From Plasmodiophora brassicae (Eukaryota; Endomyxa: Phytomyxea; Phytomyxea; Plasmodiophorida), in the NCBI GenBank assembly GCA_036867785.1, contig CP145409.1, positions 1,054,001 through 1,118,000 on the forward strand: a DNA stretch of 64,000 nt, read 5' to 3'. Numbering within the stretch: the stretch's first letter is position 1; each line of letters starts with the position of its first letter. The position numbers and the translations under genes were made by a program. The notes beneath the pieces were generated by a model, which made no database searches, was not told the origin of the DNA, and saw only the letters and a list, made by a program, of their open reading frames with translations. Shown here one piece after another: positions 20,425-34,914 of this stretch.

Positions 20425-21609
20425 CTATCCGGATTTCGGAGGCGAAGGTTCACCAATCCTGTCGGTACGCGCGTTAACGTCGATTGCGAGCGTAGTACCA
20501 GGTGTGTCAATTGGATCGCGGGTAAGGGACGCCACGTTCGCAAGATACAACTTGAACTTGTCGATGATTTCACGTCCTTTCTTCGCGAATATGTTCCCGA
20601 TGAGGACTTGCAGCGGACCGCGAATTATTCCGACCCGTTCGTGCACGAAGAAACAGCCGCGCCTTGTGATTACGGTATGGTCCAGGCGAGTCGGACTCTG
20701 CCTGATTTCGCACAGCTCCATAACGCATACGTACTCTCTGGACGACACGTTCCTCGAGTAGACACACAGACTAGCATCCGCCGGGTTCCACACCGACCGC
20801 TCATCCGCAATCACATCGGCCACATCCGCCAGCAACGACTTCATCATGTACGGCGGATTCACAGGGAACCGAATCATCCGTCGTATCAGCTGCTCGCCCG
20901 CCTCCGTCGACCCCGAACTGACCAACTCGGCCTGCACGGCAGGCATCTGTGCGCTGCCATAGAACGTCCAGAAGTGCCGGACGACATGCGCCAGCGAATA
21001 GGACATCTCGACGGACAGCGGGTCGAGCCAAGAGAACTCGCTACCGATAGGAGGCGGATGCCCTAGGAACACCAGGGATTGCTTGCTGTTCGGATCCCCG
21101 TCAATCCGATCGAAGACGCTGGGAACGGGGTTTGACGGCGCAGACGGCACCGGTGACGTGGGCACAGGACCCGCTTGCCCTGGAGAATGGACCAACGCGG
21201 GAGTCGACGGTTCGTCAGCGTTATCATCGGCATCGTCGATGACGGACTGTGGAGGCGCGACACCAACAACACGCAGGGCGGTCCAAATAAGGACCGTATG
21301 CAGGATCATGTTGTGCTGGTCACCGGACAGAACCCACGCTAGACACATGGCGATTATGAACAGCAGCAGCTCGAAGATCATGCGAAGGAACGGGACGGAC
21401 GCGCGGATCCGGACGACGGGGCGCGACGGCCGGGCAGCAGGAGCGACGGCAGCGCCGGCTCGCTCCGTCTGCTGCGACGCATCGGCCGATGCGGCCTGCG
21501 GCGTGCGGTGGCGCTGGCGACGACGGCGCCGTTGGTACAGTGCGAACAGGCCGATGGCCGCAGATCCAATGGCGGCCGTCCCGAAGAGCATGGCCCATGA
21601 CCAGCGCAT
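20425..21609 (-). CDS. Membrane protein of unknown function
   Basis: 394 residues from the ATG at 21609 (the frame opens earlier only with GTG). A hydrophobic start (MLFGTAAIGSAAIGLFALY) is followed by a polybasic run RRRRRQRHR. Two more membrane segments lie near residues 75-95 and 100-120 (FLRMIFELLLFIIAMCLAWV). A Pro/Ser-rich linker leads to a soluble C-terminal half of about 220 residues (FLGHPPPIGSEFSWLDPL; RGCFFVHERVGIIRGPL). The C-terminal part has an alpha/beta look, and a START-like or other lipid-binding fold is conceivable, but I cannot name a family. Confidence 0.65.
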   Translation of the reverse strand: MRWSWAMLFGTAAIGSAAIGLFALYQRRRRRQRHRTPQAASADASQQTERAGAAVAPAARPSRPVVRIRASVPFLRMIFELLLFIIAMCLAWVLSGDQHNMILHTVLIWTALRVVGVAPPQSVIDDADDNADEPSTPALVHSPGQAGPVPTSPVPSAPSNPVPSVFDRIDGDPNSKQSLVFLGHPPPIGSEFSWLDPLSVEMSYSLAHVVRHFWTFYGSAQMPAVQAELVSSGSTEAGEQLIRRMIRFPVNPPYMMKSLLADVADVIADERSVWNPADASLCVYSRNVSSREYVCVMELCEIRQSPTRLDHTVITRRGCFFVHERVGIIRGPLQVLIGNIFAKKGREIIDKFKLYLANVASLTRDPIDTPGTTLAIDVNARTDRIGEPSPPKSG

Positions 21610-22091
21610 CGTCCCGAACCTGCAATTGCAGTGGACGGCGCGCGGTCCGGCGGTCGGCACGGACTCTGCGGACTGCAGACGACTCGGTTGCTGCTGCTGC
21701 CTGCAGCTCTCACAGTCTGGTCGGTCTCTTCGAACTAGGCTTCATTGGATCGTTTTGCTAGTCGGCGGTCGTCAACAACCCGTCTCCCGTCAGGTTTCGA
21801 TAAGCGCCTTCGGATGGTTTCTGATGGCAATCGATGGAGTCTTAGCACGACGCTGCCCAGATTGCGTCGAAGAGCGGAACCTCCATCGCTGGCGACTTCA
21901 AACCCCTAAGCTTCTTACCTGGAGCAGTGGCCAGACACCGCCAGACGTAGGATGAGAATGCGCACGGATACAGCCTGCCGATCAAGTCGAATGGCGGTGG
22001 GGGATGGTCCGTCCGGCGACGGGTCAAGGAAATCTCCGCGGTACCACCGCATCGGCACACCTCTCGACGCCGGCCGTGCAATTCAACTCTG
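21610..22091. other. Divergent spacer, no exon seen
   Basis: About 480 bases between the minus-strand membrane protein and the plus-strand small secreted protein. Open frames here are short and not family-like. Confidence 0.35.
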
Positions 22092-22624
22092 ATGTCGATG
22101 CTGCAGCTCCACGAGCAATGGTCCGTCTCCATGCTAATGGGCGTCGTCGTCCTTCTTGGGGCGTGCATGTCCACTCCTGACTTGAACGAGGTAAGTAAAA
22201 CGAGGAATATCCCGTTGTACAGTGACGACGGTTGGTAACGGCTTCAATGCGAATAGACGAAGGCGGCCAGTGACGAGCCGACCAACCCGTATCTAGTGCG
22301 AGCCTCCCTCGACAGTTTGCGTGTTGTTCAGGATACGCTTGATGGTTTGCCAACACGGAAGAACCCACCCGGGTCGTTGGACAGCTTGCTGATTGATGAT
22401 GCCGTGTGGGTCAGCGTCGACAGGTGGTTCGACTTGGTAGGTTACCATGTTCGACTGTTTGATCCACCGCCCGACTGACTTTGCTATGTATGTACAAGGT
22501 TGGCCAACGTGAGAATCTCGAGCAGCTAATTGCCGATCATTCGTGCACTGACGAGGACCGGGCGAAGTACGGCGACCAGCTCGCGAAAGTGCAGGAGCAG
22601 CTCGACATCATCTTTGATGAATGA
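22092..22624 (+). CDS. Small secreted protein, three exons
   Basis: Exons 22092-22190, 22257-22436 and 22499-22624 are all in phase 0 and give 134 residues. Introns are 66 and 62 nt with good sites (GAG/GTAAGT...AATAG and TTG/GTAGGT...ACAAG). The first 25 residues include a hydrophobic signal (VSMLMGVVVLLGACMS). The mature protein is acidic and helical with a single cysteine (DHSC) and a coiled-coil-like end (YGDQLAKVQEQLDIIFDE). I recognise no family. Size, signal peptide and lack of relatives fit a small secreted effector-type protein; that role is inference. Confidence 0.72.
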
Positions 22625-22900
22625 CGGTCCATCAAGACGTCGTTATATGCGACCCTAATGAAGTTCAAATGCTTTCCATATCTTGATCTCAGGCTAAACA
22701 GCAATGATCACTGTGGCGATTCACATCGATCGCCGGTGCTGCGAAGGTAACGAACGGAATGCTGTCGTCGACGACACTAGACGGCTACGTGGGTTTAATG
22801 TTTGACGAGGTGGACCTGACTTCGTACTTTTGCTAATTGGGATCGCACAGTACCATGCTGCGAATATCTCACAAGGTTGTACGCAGATCACTATGCTGTG

Positions 22901-25447
22901 ATGAGGAGAGCTGACGCCGGGGCGCTGTCCGCTGCTGTTATATCTACGCTGGTTCTTTCAACCTGGGCTCTGCCGACCCCCTTCGTCCTAGTTGGTCCCG
23001 CGACATCAGCGACCGCAGGTGCAACTGTCGACATCAGTGGCCTTCCTACAGGCATACCTTGGCAGTACACGGGTGTGATATACCGCACATACCTGTAACT
23101 TCGATATATGGACGTCCTGATCCGCCCTACTTAGAGTACACATATTGTTTCTACCTTCGCATCGATGGCCTTCCGAGTTCATGGTCCAGCGTCTGGGGCT
23201 GGCAGCGCACCACAGCTCGTAGCGTCGTTCATGTTTGCGCACATCAGCACATCCTTATCTAGGCGTTCCACAGTGCCTGGAGAGCAGTACAACGCTATGC
23301 CCGCGGTCTGGGTCTACGCCGACGGCAGGCTTTCGTTCGCGGTGTCGACCTCCTCCAATCCGAACGTCTGGACGTATTCGCAAACGTCGCTGTCAGTAGG
23401 ACAATGGTACTTCGTTGCGATCACTGTCTCCCAATCGCAATCGACAGCGGAAATACGGGTCAAAACCGTTGACCTGTCGGTACAGACGCTTGCGTGTATG
23501 TACTGGACATCGGGGGCCACGCTGACCACCGATTCGAGTTCCGCTCTGTACATTTCCGAACGGACGTCAGGGACGGCGTACGTGCTGGTCCGGCCAGCGT
23601 TCGTTGGACAAGTTCGCCAGCTGACGTTCTTCACGAGCGTCCTGACTGACACCGACATTGTCACATATCTGAACCTATGCAACTCGATGGCATTCCCACC
23701 GCCGTCGCCAGGAACGCAAAGTCAGGCGCACGTCCTCGTTGACGGCCCAATTTCAGCCGGTGCAGGAAGGGTCGTTTCTTTATCCAGCCAACCTGCTGGT
23801 ATTCCCTGGCTGTCCACAGGTACATGCTGCGTCAGCTGCTGTACAGCAGCGACACTGACGACGTGTTGAAACGCAGAGTATACGTACTGCTTCCTGATTC
23901 GGATTGATTCCCTGCCAGCGGACTGGCACAGCGTGTGGGGGTGGCAACGAATTACTGCCGGTAACACGAGTCAGTTCCGAGTGCGATGGTCGCTGTCTCA
24001 CAGAGGATACAGTATCTGGCGAACAGTATAATGCGATGCCGGCAGTTTGGGTCTATTCGGACGGGCGATTGTCCTTCTCTGTATCAACGACAACGTCGTC
24101 GAACTGGTGGACGTATTCCCAAACGCCTGTCCCGTTGGGTGCCTGGACGTTCATCGCTTTGACCGTGTCCCAGTCGCAATCGCAAGCATCGATCACGGTC
24201 ACGTCCCCGAACGCATTAACCAGCTCGACTGCTTACATTGCTGGGTTCTCCGGCACATTGGTCACCGATTCCAGTGCGGCGCTTTACGTGTCGGAGCGCA
24301 CGTCGGGCACGGGTTACGTTACGGCCCCACCACCATTCGTGGGCCAGATCCGCAAGCTGACCTACTTTGACACTGTGCTGTCCAACGCTGAGATCATGTC
24401 CTACATGGCCTCTTGTACCACACCGGCACCGACGCCACCACTGCCGGTACCGTCTCCAGCAGCGGCACCGACGCCGGCGCCCACCCTAGCACCAACTCCA
24501 GTGCGCTCACCGGCACCGACTCCCTCGCCGACCTTGGCGACAGCTCCAGTCCCGATCACAGCACCCACTTTGGCACCAACACCAACCGCAGCACCAGCTT
24601 TTGCACCAACTCCACCACCGACTCCTGGACCAAACGCAGCACCGAGTCATGTTGCGACTGGAAAGCGCCACGTGTCATCTTCGGCGCGGGCCTCGCCTGG
24701 CTTTCGTAAGACGGTCGTGGTCTCTGTCCGCGCTGTGAACCAATCCTCCACAGGGTCAAGCGTTCCCCGTGTCGGTATCGGTCAAACCGGATCGTCAGTC
24801 GCTCTACCGTCGTCCAAATTTCGCAAGACAGGGCCCGCGAAGTCGTCGACCAGGGTACCACGTGTTGGTTCGTGCTTGTCACCGTCACTCGCTGACATGC
24901 CTTGTGCAGGCGGTATCGTCCATCAGAGCTGTGGCATCTCGACGAACAAACCCGCCGATGGATCTTGTGCACCTGACCGTCCGACGGAAGGCGGTCGTCC
25001 AGCAGCAGCCCTGGCAATGGACCGGCAAGCCCCGCGACGACGACACTGGCCATCTTGACGGTAGCCACCCTAGGAGTCATCGTGATGGCTGCTTGCCTGT
25101 CCGTCTTCCTACTCTATCGCCGGCAGCGTCTGGAAATCTGGAGGCGGTATGCCACGTCCATGGGCGGACCACCGCAAACGAGATACGGTTCGGACACGAC
25201 TGTGCACGCCAGCAGAGCACCCATTAACGATGCCGACCCGGCGGACGCACGCCAAGGCGCCGCAATGTCGTTCTTCTTCCCGAATAATGCATCGTCGCCG
25301 CCAATAGCATCGGCCAGGTCGGTTTCGACGGGATCGTCCGGCTACAACCGCAGCCACACTGATCACCGGCGCCTGCACGGGCGGGCGCTGCGTTCGGCAC
25401 CGCCCGCGCCCGACAGCGATGCCGCCACAACCTGGCCCGCCCCATAG
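22901..25447 (+). CDS. Type I membrane protein with two LamG/lectin-like modules
   Basis: The signal peptide starts at the ATG 22901. Exons 22901-23072, 23135-23218, 23274-23819, 23877-23960 and 24013 onward are supported. Each of two ectodomain modules is encoded by the same pattern: a GIPW segment, an 84-nt exon (YTYCF...VWGWQR), then GEQYNAMPAVWVY...SGT-Y. The modules look like concanavalin-A/laminin-G jelly rolls (DGRLSFSVST; FVGQIRKLTYFDTVLS). A long Pro/Thr/Ala stalk (about 24415-24650), a membrane helix at about 25037-25105 (VATLGVIVMAACLSVFLLY) and a 110-residue tail follow. The helix lies in another frame from the stalk, so an intron between about 24700 and 25010 is needed; I could not fix its ends. 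Confidence 0.78.
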
Positions 25448-25601
25448 CACACAATGAACGATCTGTACGGGGACGACTGAAACCCCTATACGCGACGCGG
25501 CAGCGACGTGTGTCGCGACGCCGCCGCCGGGCGACACAACACGATCGTTTGTGAACGTTGGGGATTCTAGAGCAGGTTCATTCGCAGTGGTGTCGCGTGT
25601 G

Positions 25602-28395
25602 TCATGTCAGCTGGATGTGGTCGATGTCGTCGTCGAGGTCGAAGGCGGCAGTCGGGATGAAGTGGGTCGGCGTCTTGGTGTCGGACAGGCTGAGCGAGCG
25701 GCGCTTGGCGACGGGCCCGGCGATGTCGTCGCCGTCGCCTGTCGCCGGGATCGTCACGCCCGGGTTCGACATGCGGCGAGTGTCGCGCGTGGATTCGGCC
25801 TTCGCGAATGGGCGAACGGCGTCTGCGCGCGGCGACCCGGATGGCGATGCGTTCTCGTCCGTCTGCTGGCGCTGGGCGACGACCGCTGCGGCTTGTTCCG
25901 CCAGCGTTTTCTGCACGTCCTTCGAATACGAAACGTCGGACGACCTGGACATCATCCGCTCGCTCTCCTCGAACCGGGGGCTGTTGGTCAACGACGTCGC
26001 GTTGTGTTCTTTGGAGAGGTTGTCGACGGTTGGCGCTGGGGTGGTCGGCCCTGGCGGAACGTAATGCCTGGACATGAGATCTTCGACGCGCTGCAGCGTC
26101 TGGATCGGGTCGTAGCCTGCCTCGATGATGAACGATTCCATGATGGCGTAGTCACGCTCCGTGCACGACTCGGCGATGTCTTCGAGCTTCGCCATCTCGG
26201 CGGCCAGGTAGTCGGGCGCATGTGCCACCCGGCTTCGCACGAACCTGTACGGCTCCTCCTTGAACACCTCGTACATCACGACGTCAGCGGGGCCCGGCTG
26301 CTCTGGCCCCTGTCCTGCTGTCGTACTGGATTGCGATCCCATTGGCCGAGCCTGTTCTGTCTCTGCTGGCACATCGGCTTGTGTCGACTGCGCCGATCCT
26401 TGGTCGGACTCGACGGGTTGCTGCGCTTCAGATGACGGTGCTGCTTGATTATGTGCAACGGCCACTGCAGACGGGTCGTCTTGAAGAGGTTGAGGGGTCC
26501 CCGGGTTCCTCATCGGCAGATCTGACATGGGTTCGTCTTTGGCAGGTTCCGCGGGACGCGTATGGGTCGTGGTGACTTCGGGGGCCGAAAGCGTTGATGC
26601 GGTCATGTCAATTGACATTATGGTCGGAACCGACGTCAATATCGAGAATTCCGTTCCCTCAGACGACGGCGCTCGTGTCGACGTACTTGGCGATGACGGC
26701 GTCAGCGAGACGTCCTCCAGTTGACAACTAACAGCAACTGGTTCGACAAGGCTCAGGGCAGGTTCGGCGCTGGCGGTTATCGGCGCATCAGGTTCCGGTC
26801 TTCGTGACTCGATTGCATCAGGCACCTCTGGAGTCTCCGGTGACGGAGCCGGTTCAGCACCAGGTGGCGATGAGCGCACGGTCTCGTCTATAGGACGCAA
26901 GATCGGATGAACAGCGGGTTCAAGCTGCTGTTCTCGTTCTTGTACCAGAACGCTGACGCTGTCTTTCGGGATATCATTGTCCGGAGTCCTTACCATCTCA
27001 GTCATGGCCGAAACGGGGGCCGGGTGAAGTCGTTCGTCTTGACCTTGCACTGGGGCGCTGTCTTTCTGCGTGTCGCCTTCGCGAGTCCTTCTGACCTCGT
27101 CCAGCAGTCCGCGTTTAAGATCATTGATGGATTGTTTCAGAGCCTCCTGGACCTCGGCAGCCAGAGTTGCCGCAGCCGGTGGCATTCCATAGTTTACAGC
27201 GTCGTGGTCGTCGTCGTCGATCGGTTCCAATGGTCCTGCATTGCGATGACGAGGCGGTCGACGGGGAGATGGGCTCCGTTGCTGTTGCTGGTCGTTGACC
27301 GTCATGGCGACTTCCTGCTGAATGCTGCGGTGGACGATCTCGCTCTGCATCATGGCCTTGATGCTATCGAGCTTGCTCTCGAGGAACGTTATCCGTTGCG
27401 ACATTTCGCGTGTCTCATGAGACGCCAGTGCCCGTTCGATAGCGGATTCGACGTCAACCACTGGAGGCCGTTGAGCAGCAAGCTCTGGCTGTGGAACCGC
27501 CTCCTTCAACAGCTGTTGCGCGCTCTGCATCCACTGTTGCACAGCACTGGAAACCTTGTCGCCGACAATTCGCTCAATGTCGACAGCGGTGGCGGGAGGA
27601 GGAGGCGGCGGGCCTGGCTCCTGTCGTTTCAGTGTCTCCGGATGACGTCTGGCAATGTGCCCATCCAAGTGCTTCTCCGATATGAACATCGATTTACAGT
27701 GTGGACAGGCCTGCACATACGAACCCTGTAAGCGATCGCTAGGCGGAGATCACGAACCGCCTTACACAAGCGTTGGGGAATACGGCGTCGGGCTCGTCGG
27801 CGACTGTTTGCTTGCTTGCCAGCGGGCCGACGAGTCGTTCGTACGCGTGGACGATCTTGCGAGCGTATTTGAACTCTTTGCGGACGAGTCGCAGCTCTTC
27901 GTCCTTCTTGGCAAGCGCTTCTTGCATGTCCCCGATTTGCTTCCCCAGCGCCTCCCGTTGCCGTTCATGGCCAGCAGCGGACTGCATGAGATAGTCTTGG
28001 ACGTACAGCAGGTATTCAATTGTCAGCTGTGCCATGCGGAATAACTTGAGGAACGTCGCGTCGGTGAAGTAACGGAGGTCTGCGAGAGAGGGTCGCAACG
28101 ATCATTGGACTAGGCGCTGTAGTGGATCCCCCCAATACGGTGTCGCACCTTCTTCGCCGACGTCGGCGAACGTTATATGGTCAACATTTTCCTGAAGCGT
28201 GTCGACGTCGCAATCGGCGACAACGGCGTCCAGGTCGATACGGTCGAGTTTGCGCCAGTCGATTCGACCACGGCGACGTTTGAAGTAGAACGCGGGCATT
28301 TCCCCGGTAGGTTCGCCGGCCCCGTCATACGCTGACGTCAGTGGGCGTGCTTCCTGGCATGGGTGCGACGCGGGAACTCCATCGTGAACGGCCAT
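25602..28395 (-). CDS. DZIP1: DZIP1/Iguana-family basal-body zinc-finger protein
   Basis: Exons 28395-28149, 28079-27766 and 27725-25602 (894 residues). Introns are 69 and 40 nt. The N-terminal Dzip-like domain is clear (FYFKRRRGRIDWRKLDRID; then DLRYFTDATFLKLFRMAQL and IEYLLYVQDYL). A coiled coil follows, then a single C2H2 finger, CPHCKSMFISEKHLDGHIAR. The remaining 650 residues are Pro/Ser/Gln-rich with predicted coiled coil. DZIP1 acts at the ciliary basal body and transition zone and in Hedgehog signalling in animals; in protists it is a marker of cilia or flagella. The exon joins restore VGEEDLRYF and FPNACGSYVQACPHC. Confidence 0.93.
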
Positions 28396-28609
28396 GCCAA
28401 CCGGCGCACCTTGAGACCACCTGATGTCACCAATTCCCGAATCAGTTCACGCTGCGCGTCACTCACTATGCTTCAGCGTGCACCGATCGAAACGGCGATG
28501 ACAGCATGGACTTGGCGGCGCGTTGCGACACGACAGCGACTCTCCCGCAGGGTTGGCAAATAAATACCCTTTGATTGATTTACTGACATTCCGTCGTCGT
28601 TCCCGCTGG

Positions 28610-30390
28610 TTAACTTCTCTTCTTTGCCCTCGCGGCGGGACGCCTTCGACATCGGACACAACAGCAACAGCAATACGCCATCATCTGGCACAGGAAAACG
28701 ACCGCGCTGCTGATCGGAATCCCGATTAGCTCTAACGCAGCAAAGATCTGAATTACCAGAAAGGCAACGCAGTAGAGCAGGCTGGAGAATTGCTGCATAG
28801 TCACACGTCAGGTTGTCGTTACAGACGGACGAACGCGCGACCGACCTCCATTTCAGGGAGCACAGCTTCAATGTCAATCTGGGTGAGGCCGAGTAGAGAC
28901 GTAGCCTCAGGAAGCGTTGAGCACATCAGGAGCAGGAACGTGTTCCTTGCCAGCATCTCCTGCGTAACGGATCGAGAATGCCCAACCAGACCAGCCGCCC
29001 ACTTGAACGACCAGCTGTCCAGTGCAGCCGCTGCAATCACAATAAACAGGTACGCTGCCAGGCAAAGATCGATGGCGAGCGCAACAGGTGGCGCAGGGCG
29101 GAAGGCGTCCCATATTCGTTGAAGGACGCTCTCAGTCACGACGTACTCATACCCGAAAAGGCGGTAGAATGCCGACGAGAACAACGCCTGACACTTCGTT
29201 GCTGCACGAATCGATATGACACATGGCATCCAGATGGCGATCACGACGACAAGGCCAGCGGAAACGTTGCGGAACACTGCTTGGACAAAGCTGCTTCGCT
29301 GCAGTGCTTCGGTCTGGAGGGATTGAAGCTCGTGCAATCGCTGTTCGAGAAGTTCGCCCGACTTCTCATCGTCTCTACTGCGAAACGCAAAGCGATCCGA
29401 AGCATGATCGATAACGTCCGCATGTTGGTGAGAGGAACGCAAGCTCTCAATCTGGACGAGAAGATCCTCCAGCTCGAACTCGTACGATGCCAGCAGTTCG
29501 CGATCGAACCGCGTTGGCCAAGAGACGAACATGCTGAACGCGGCACGAACGAAACGCTGAAACCCATTACGATAGAAGGCAAGGTAGACGAACAACCCGG
29601 GTAGATGAAACGCGTAGCCGTTGGTGAAGAACCCAAGGTCCAGGGCCTGGCCCGTCAGAAGATATTGAAGCAGAGACAGCGACCCATGGAACAGGATGGC
29701 GAAGAGAACCTGAACGCAAACCGTTTCCAAGACTCGTGACAGGAATCCACGTTGCTGCGTGAACCCCTCCGCCTCTTCATAAAGAAAGGCGAACGGAAAT
29801 ATGACAAAGAACGAGACGGTCGACGACCAAGAGATCGCGGTCCACGAATAGCGGATGAAATCCCGCTCGATCCAGAAGAAGATCCAGTGCACGTGAAGGA
29901 ATGGCGTCGAGTGGGCTGCAGCTGAGGCAAACAGAAACACCCAGAGACCGGCCAGGCCCAGCACCAGAGCACATAAATGAAACCTGCATATGAGAACGGT
30001 TAGAGATGCGAGCACACATACGGAACGGAGGTCCCCCACGGACGGCAGCGATGTTTCGTTGCCAGGCGCCCCAGTAGCGATTCTGCCACGAGAATCAAGC
30101 CACTGGTACGTAACGGCGGCGGCATACGCTACAATCATAAACAGGAACGTTGCCTACGGCGCGCGCGCGGTGTCAGCACACCCATCAACGTGCTGACGCA
30201 GGCCCCAACCGACGATCGTATCGCGGAGCTGGGCCGAGAAGAACAGGTGGTGCGCCGACACATCGCCGGCATCGACGGCCGCCAACATCATCGACACGCT
30301 CCGCGCCCACTCCGCATTACTCCTCTGCGGGGCGGCGCGTGGCCCCGACTTGTTCCCCTGTCCGGTCAGATTGCGCGCGCGCCCCACCAT
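28610..30390 (-). CDS. LMBR1/LIMR-family multi-pass membrane protein
   Basis: Exons 30390-30214, 30153-28846 and 28792-28610 (555 residues). Introns are 60 and 53 nt. The first join gives FFSAQLRDTIATFLFMIVAY, matching the REtI...LLF..LY start of LMBR1 proteins. Later come FVIFPFAFLYEEAEGF, RVLETVCVQVLF, a central coiled coil and TFLLLMCSTLPEATSLLGL, all family landmarks. The last exon (EQFSSLLYCVAFLVIQIF, then a Cys5 cluster and basic tail) would be missed as a separate 62-residue ORF. The start is the ATG at 30390, just after a TATAG box; 30291 is an alternative. Members act in lipocalin uptake, Wnt control or lysosomal cobalamin export; the role here is unknown. Confidence 0.87.
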
Positions 30391-30524
30391 TGCAAAAGAC
30401 GAAGCTATACGTTCGATCGGGGAGGCATTGACGCATTACATTAGGCGAAGACCGAGGGCATTTATGTGAATCTGTGCAGCAGCGTACAGGCAGAACCAGG
30501 GTTGATAGGTATCACAACGGGATG

Positions 30525-33291
<2,767 letters not shown>

Positions 33292-34914
33292 ATGACGTCC
33301 TTGTCGATTGGCGCCGTCATCCTTCTGTGTCTAGGTCGCATTGTGAATCGGACGACGGCATCACGTGACACGCTGACGTTGATAGTTTGCAGGGCCAGTG
33401 TCGACGTTTGGAAACGTCGTCTTTCCCTTTAGTCGAGGTGCTGCACAGAACCTGTCAATCTACAGTCCGGCAGTGTCCCGGTTCCTAGGTCCACAGGTCG
33501 ACGACAGACTTGCCCCTGTCGTGCTTCCCGTGTACGTCTTCCGCGGGGACACCTGTAATCCCGACAATATTGATGAGGACGTCGTTCGCGATCGTGCCAT
33601 CGTTATCGCCGGCAACCGAGCTTGTAGCTACACGCGACGTTTCGTCAGTTTAGCCACAAAGGGTGCTGCCGCCATCCTAGGTACGTGCCTGTGTTCCGTT
33701 TAATGGTGTTTGAGTACAGTCGCAGAAACGCTGAGCTGGTGCCCTCGTTAGACACACCTGCATCCGATGCCCAGCCGGGCCGGTACGTTCACTTCCGCGA
33801 TGGGTCTGAATCCGAATGGCATCGTCGGCATCCGATGCTCCTTGTCGAGCTCGACTGTGGCTTGCGCGCTGTCGATGTCATCATGAAGGAAGCGGATTCG
33901 CCGGCTGGGTTGACCGTCCGGATCACGATCGACAGCAACGAGTGGATCGGGACTTTCGCGGCGTGGCCATACCAGGTCTTCGTACGATGGGTCCCATCGA
34001 TAATATTTGGTATCGCCGGTGTCGCGGGCGCCTACTTCCTCGCTGTCCACTTTCTACTGATCAACGACCGGTTCGTGGCGAGCACAGTCGAAAAGCGGCG
34101 AACATGGCGCCGGCGCATTGCCTCCGTCGTGAACGGTTTCGTCAGCGGGCACTTAATCGCGCTTGCGTTTGACACGGTCGCCTCCGCTACAATGTCGGTT
34201 GTCATCGGCGTCACCGGGTTCTATTCAACGTCGAACGCGCCGGCATGGGTGACGCTCTTCTTCACAATGCAAATGTCCGGGTGGGCCTTCGTCGCCACGT
34301 TTGTGTCCTCGATTGTCTGGGTGCAGCGCCTCGAGCGGATCATTCCCCGGTCCAGGCGCCGTTACTGCTGGCGTCTAATCAGTTTGCTCCATGGGGATCA
34401 CCCGCGGGTCACCATCGTCGCCTGCCTCGTCTTCTTCCTGCTCGAAGTTGCGATCGACATCTGGTACGCTACGTGGCAGAACTGGAGATCGAGATGGTTC
34501 CCCTTCGCGCCGCTGGTCGCGGGCATCTTTGCCCTGCTCGAGCTGATCCTGGGCGCGAATTTCCTCGTCGGCACTGGACGATATCTGTACGAGGTCTCTA
34601 AGACGACCATCGACCAACGCGACACGGCCGTACATCGTGTCCTACGCCGTATCTGGTGGTGCGCCTTGCTGATCGGCCTGTCCATGATGCTCTACGTAGT
34701 CTGTGGCGTCGCCATGATCGCCTTCTACAAGTGGGCCTTCCGTCCAACCGGATGGACCGTTGTTTGGGGCACCGGCTCTATTGCCAGAGCAACTGGCTGT
34801 CTGGCCCGTGTGTTCGTGTTCCAGCCCCGGCCGCGGCGACGCGCGCGACAGCAACACCTGACTATTCAAGGCAAATCTGACTCACTGCGGATGAGGTCCA
34901 CATCCGAAGCATAG
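33292..34914 (+). CDS. Signal peptide, PA-like luminal domain and multi-helix membrane region
   Basis: Exon 1 is 33292-33334, intron 33335-33392 (58 nt), exon 2 from 33393 to about 33680. A second intron follows with donor GTACGTG at 33681. Its acceptor is unsettled: a 71-nt version ending CGTTAG keeps frame, and 35-nt alternatives exist. The last exon runs to 34914. The spliced N-terminus MTSLSIGAVILLCLG is a signal peptide. Residues about 30-110 look like a protease-associated (PA) domain (VVRDRAIVIAGNRACSYTRR, TKGAAAIL). About seven hydrophobic helices follow, with several Trp-rich loops (WYATWQNWRSRWFP), then a basic tail. PA plus seven helices is a receptor-like layout; no ligand or family can be named. 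Confidence 0.75.

Noticed and set aside
25551-26435. 294-codon plus-strand frame opposite DZIP1
   Set aside because: Antisense shadow; the DZIP1 frame has family motifs and splice-consistent exons.
28610-28804. Independent small two-helix Cys-rich gene
   Set aside because: It joins in phase, through a standard 53-nt intron, to the LMBR1-family gene and supplies its expected last helix.
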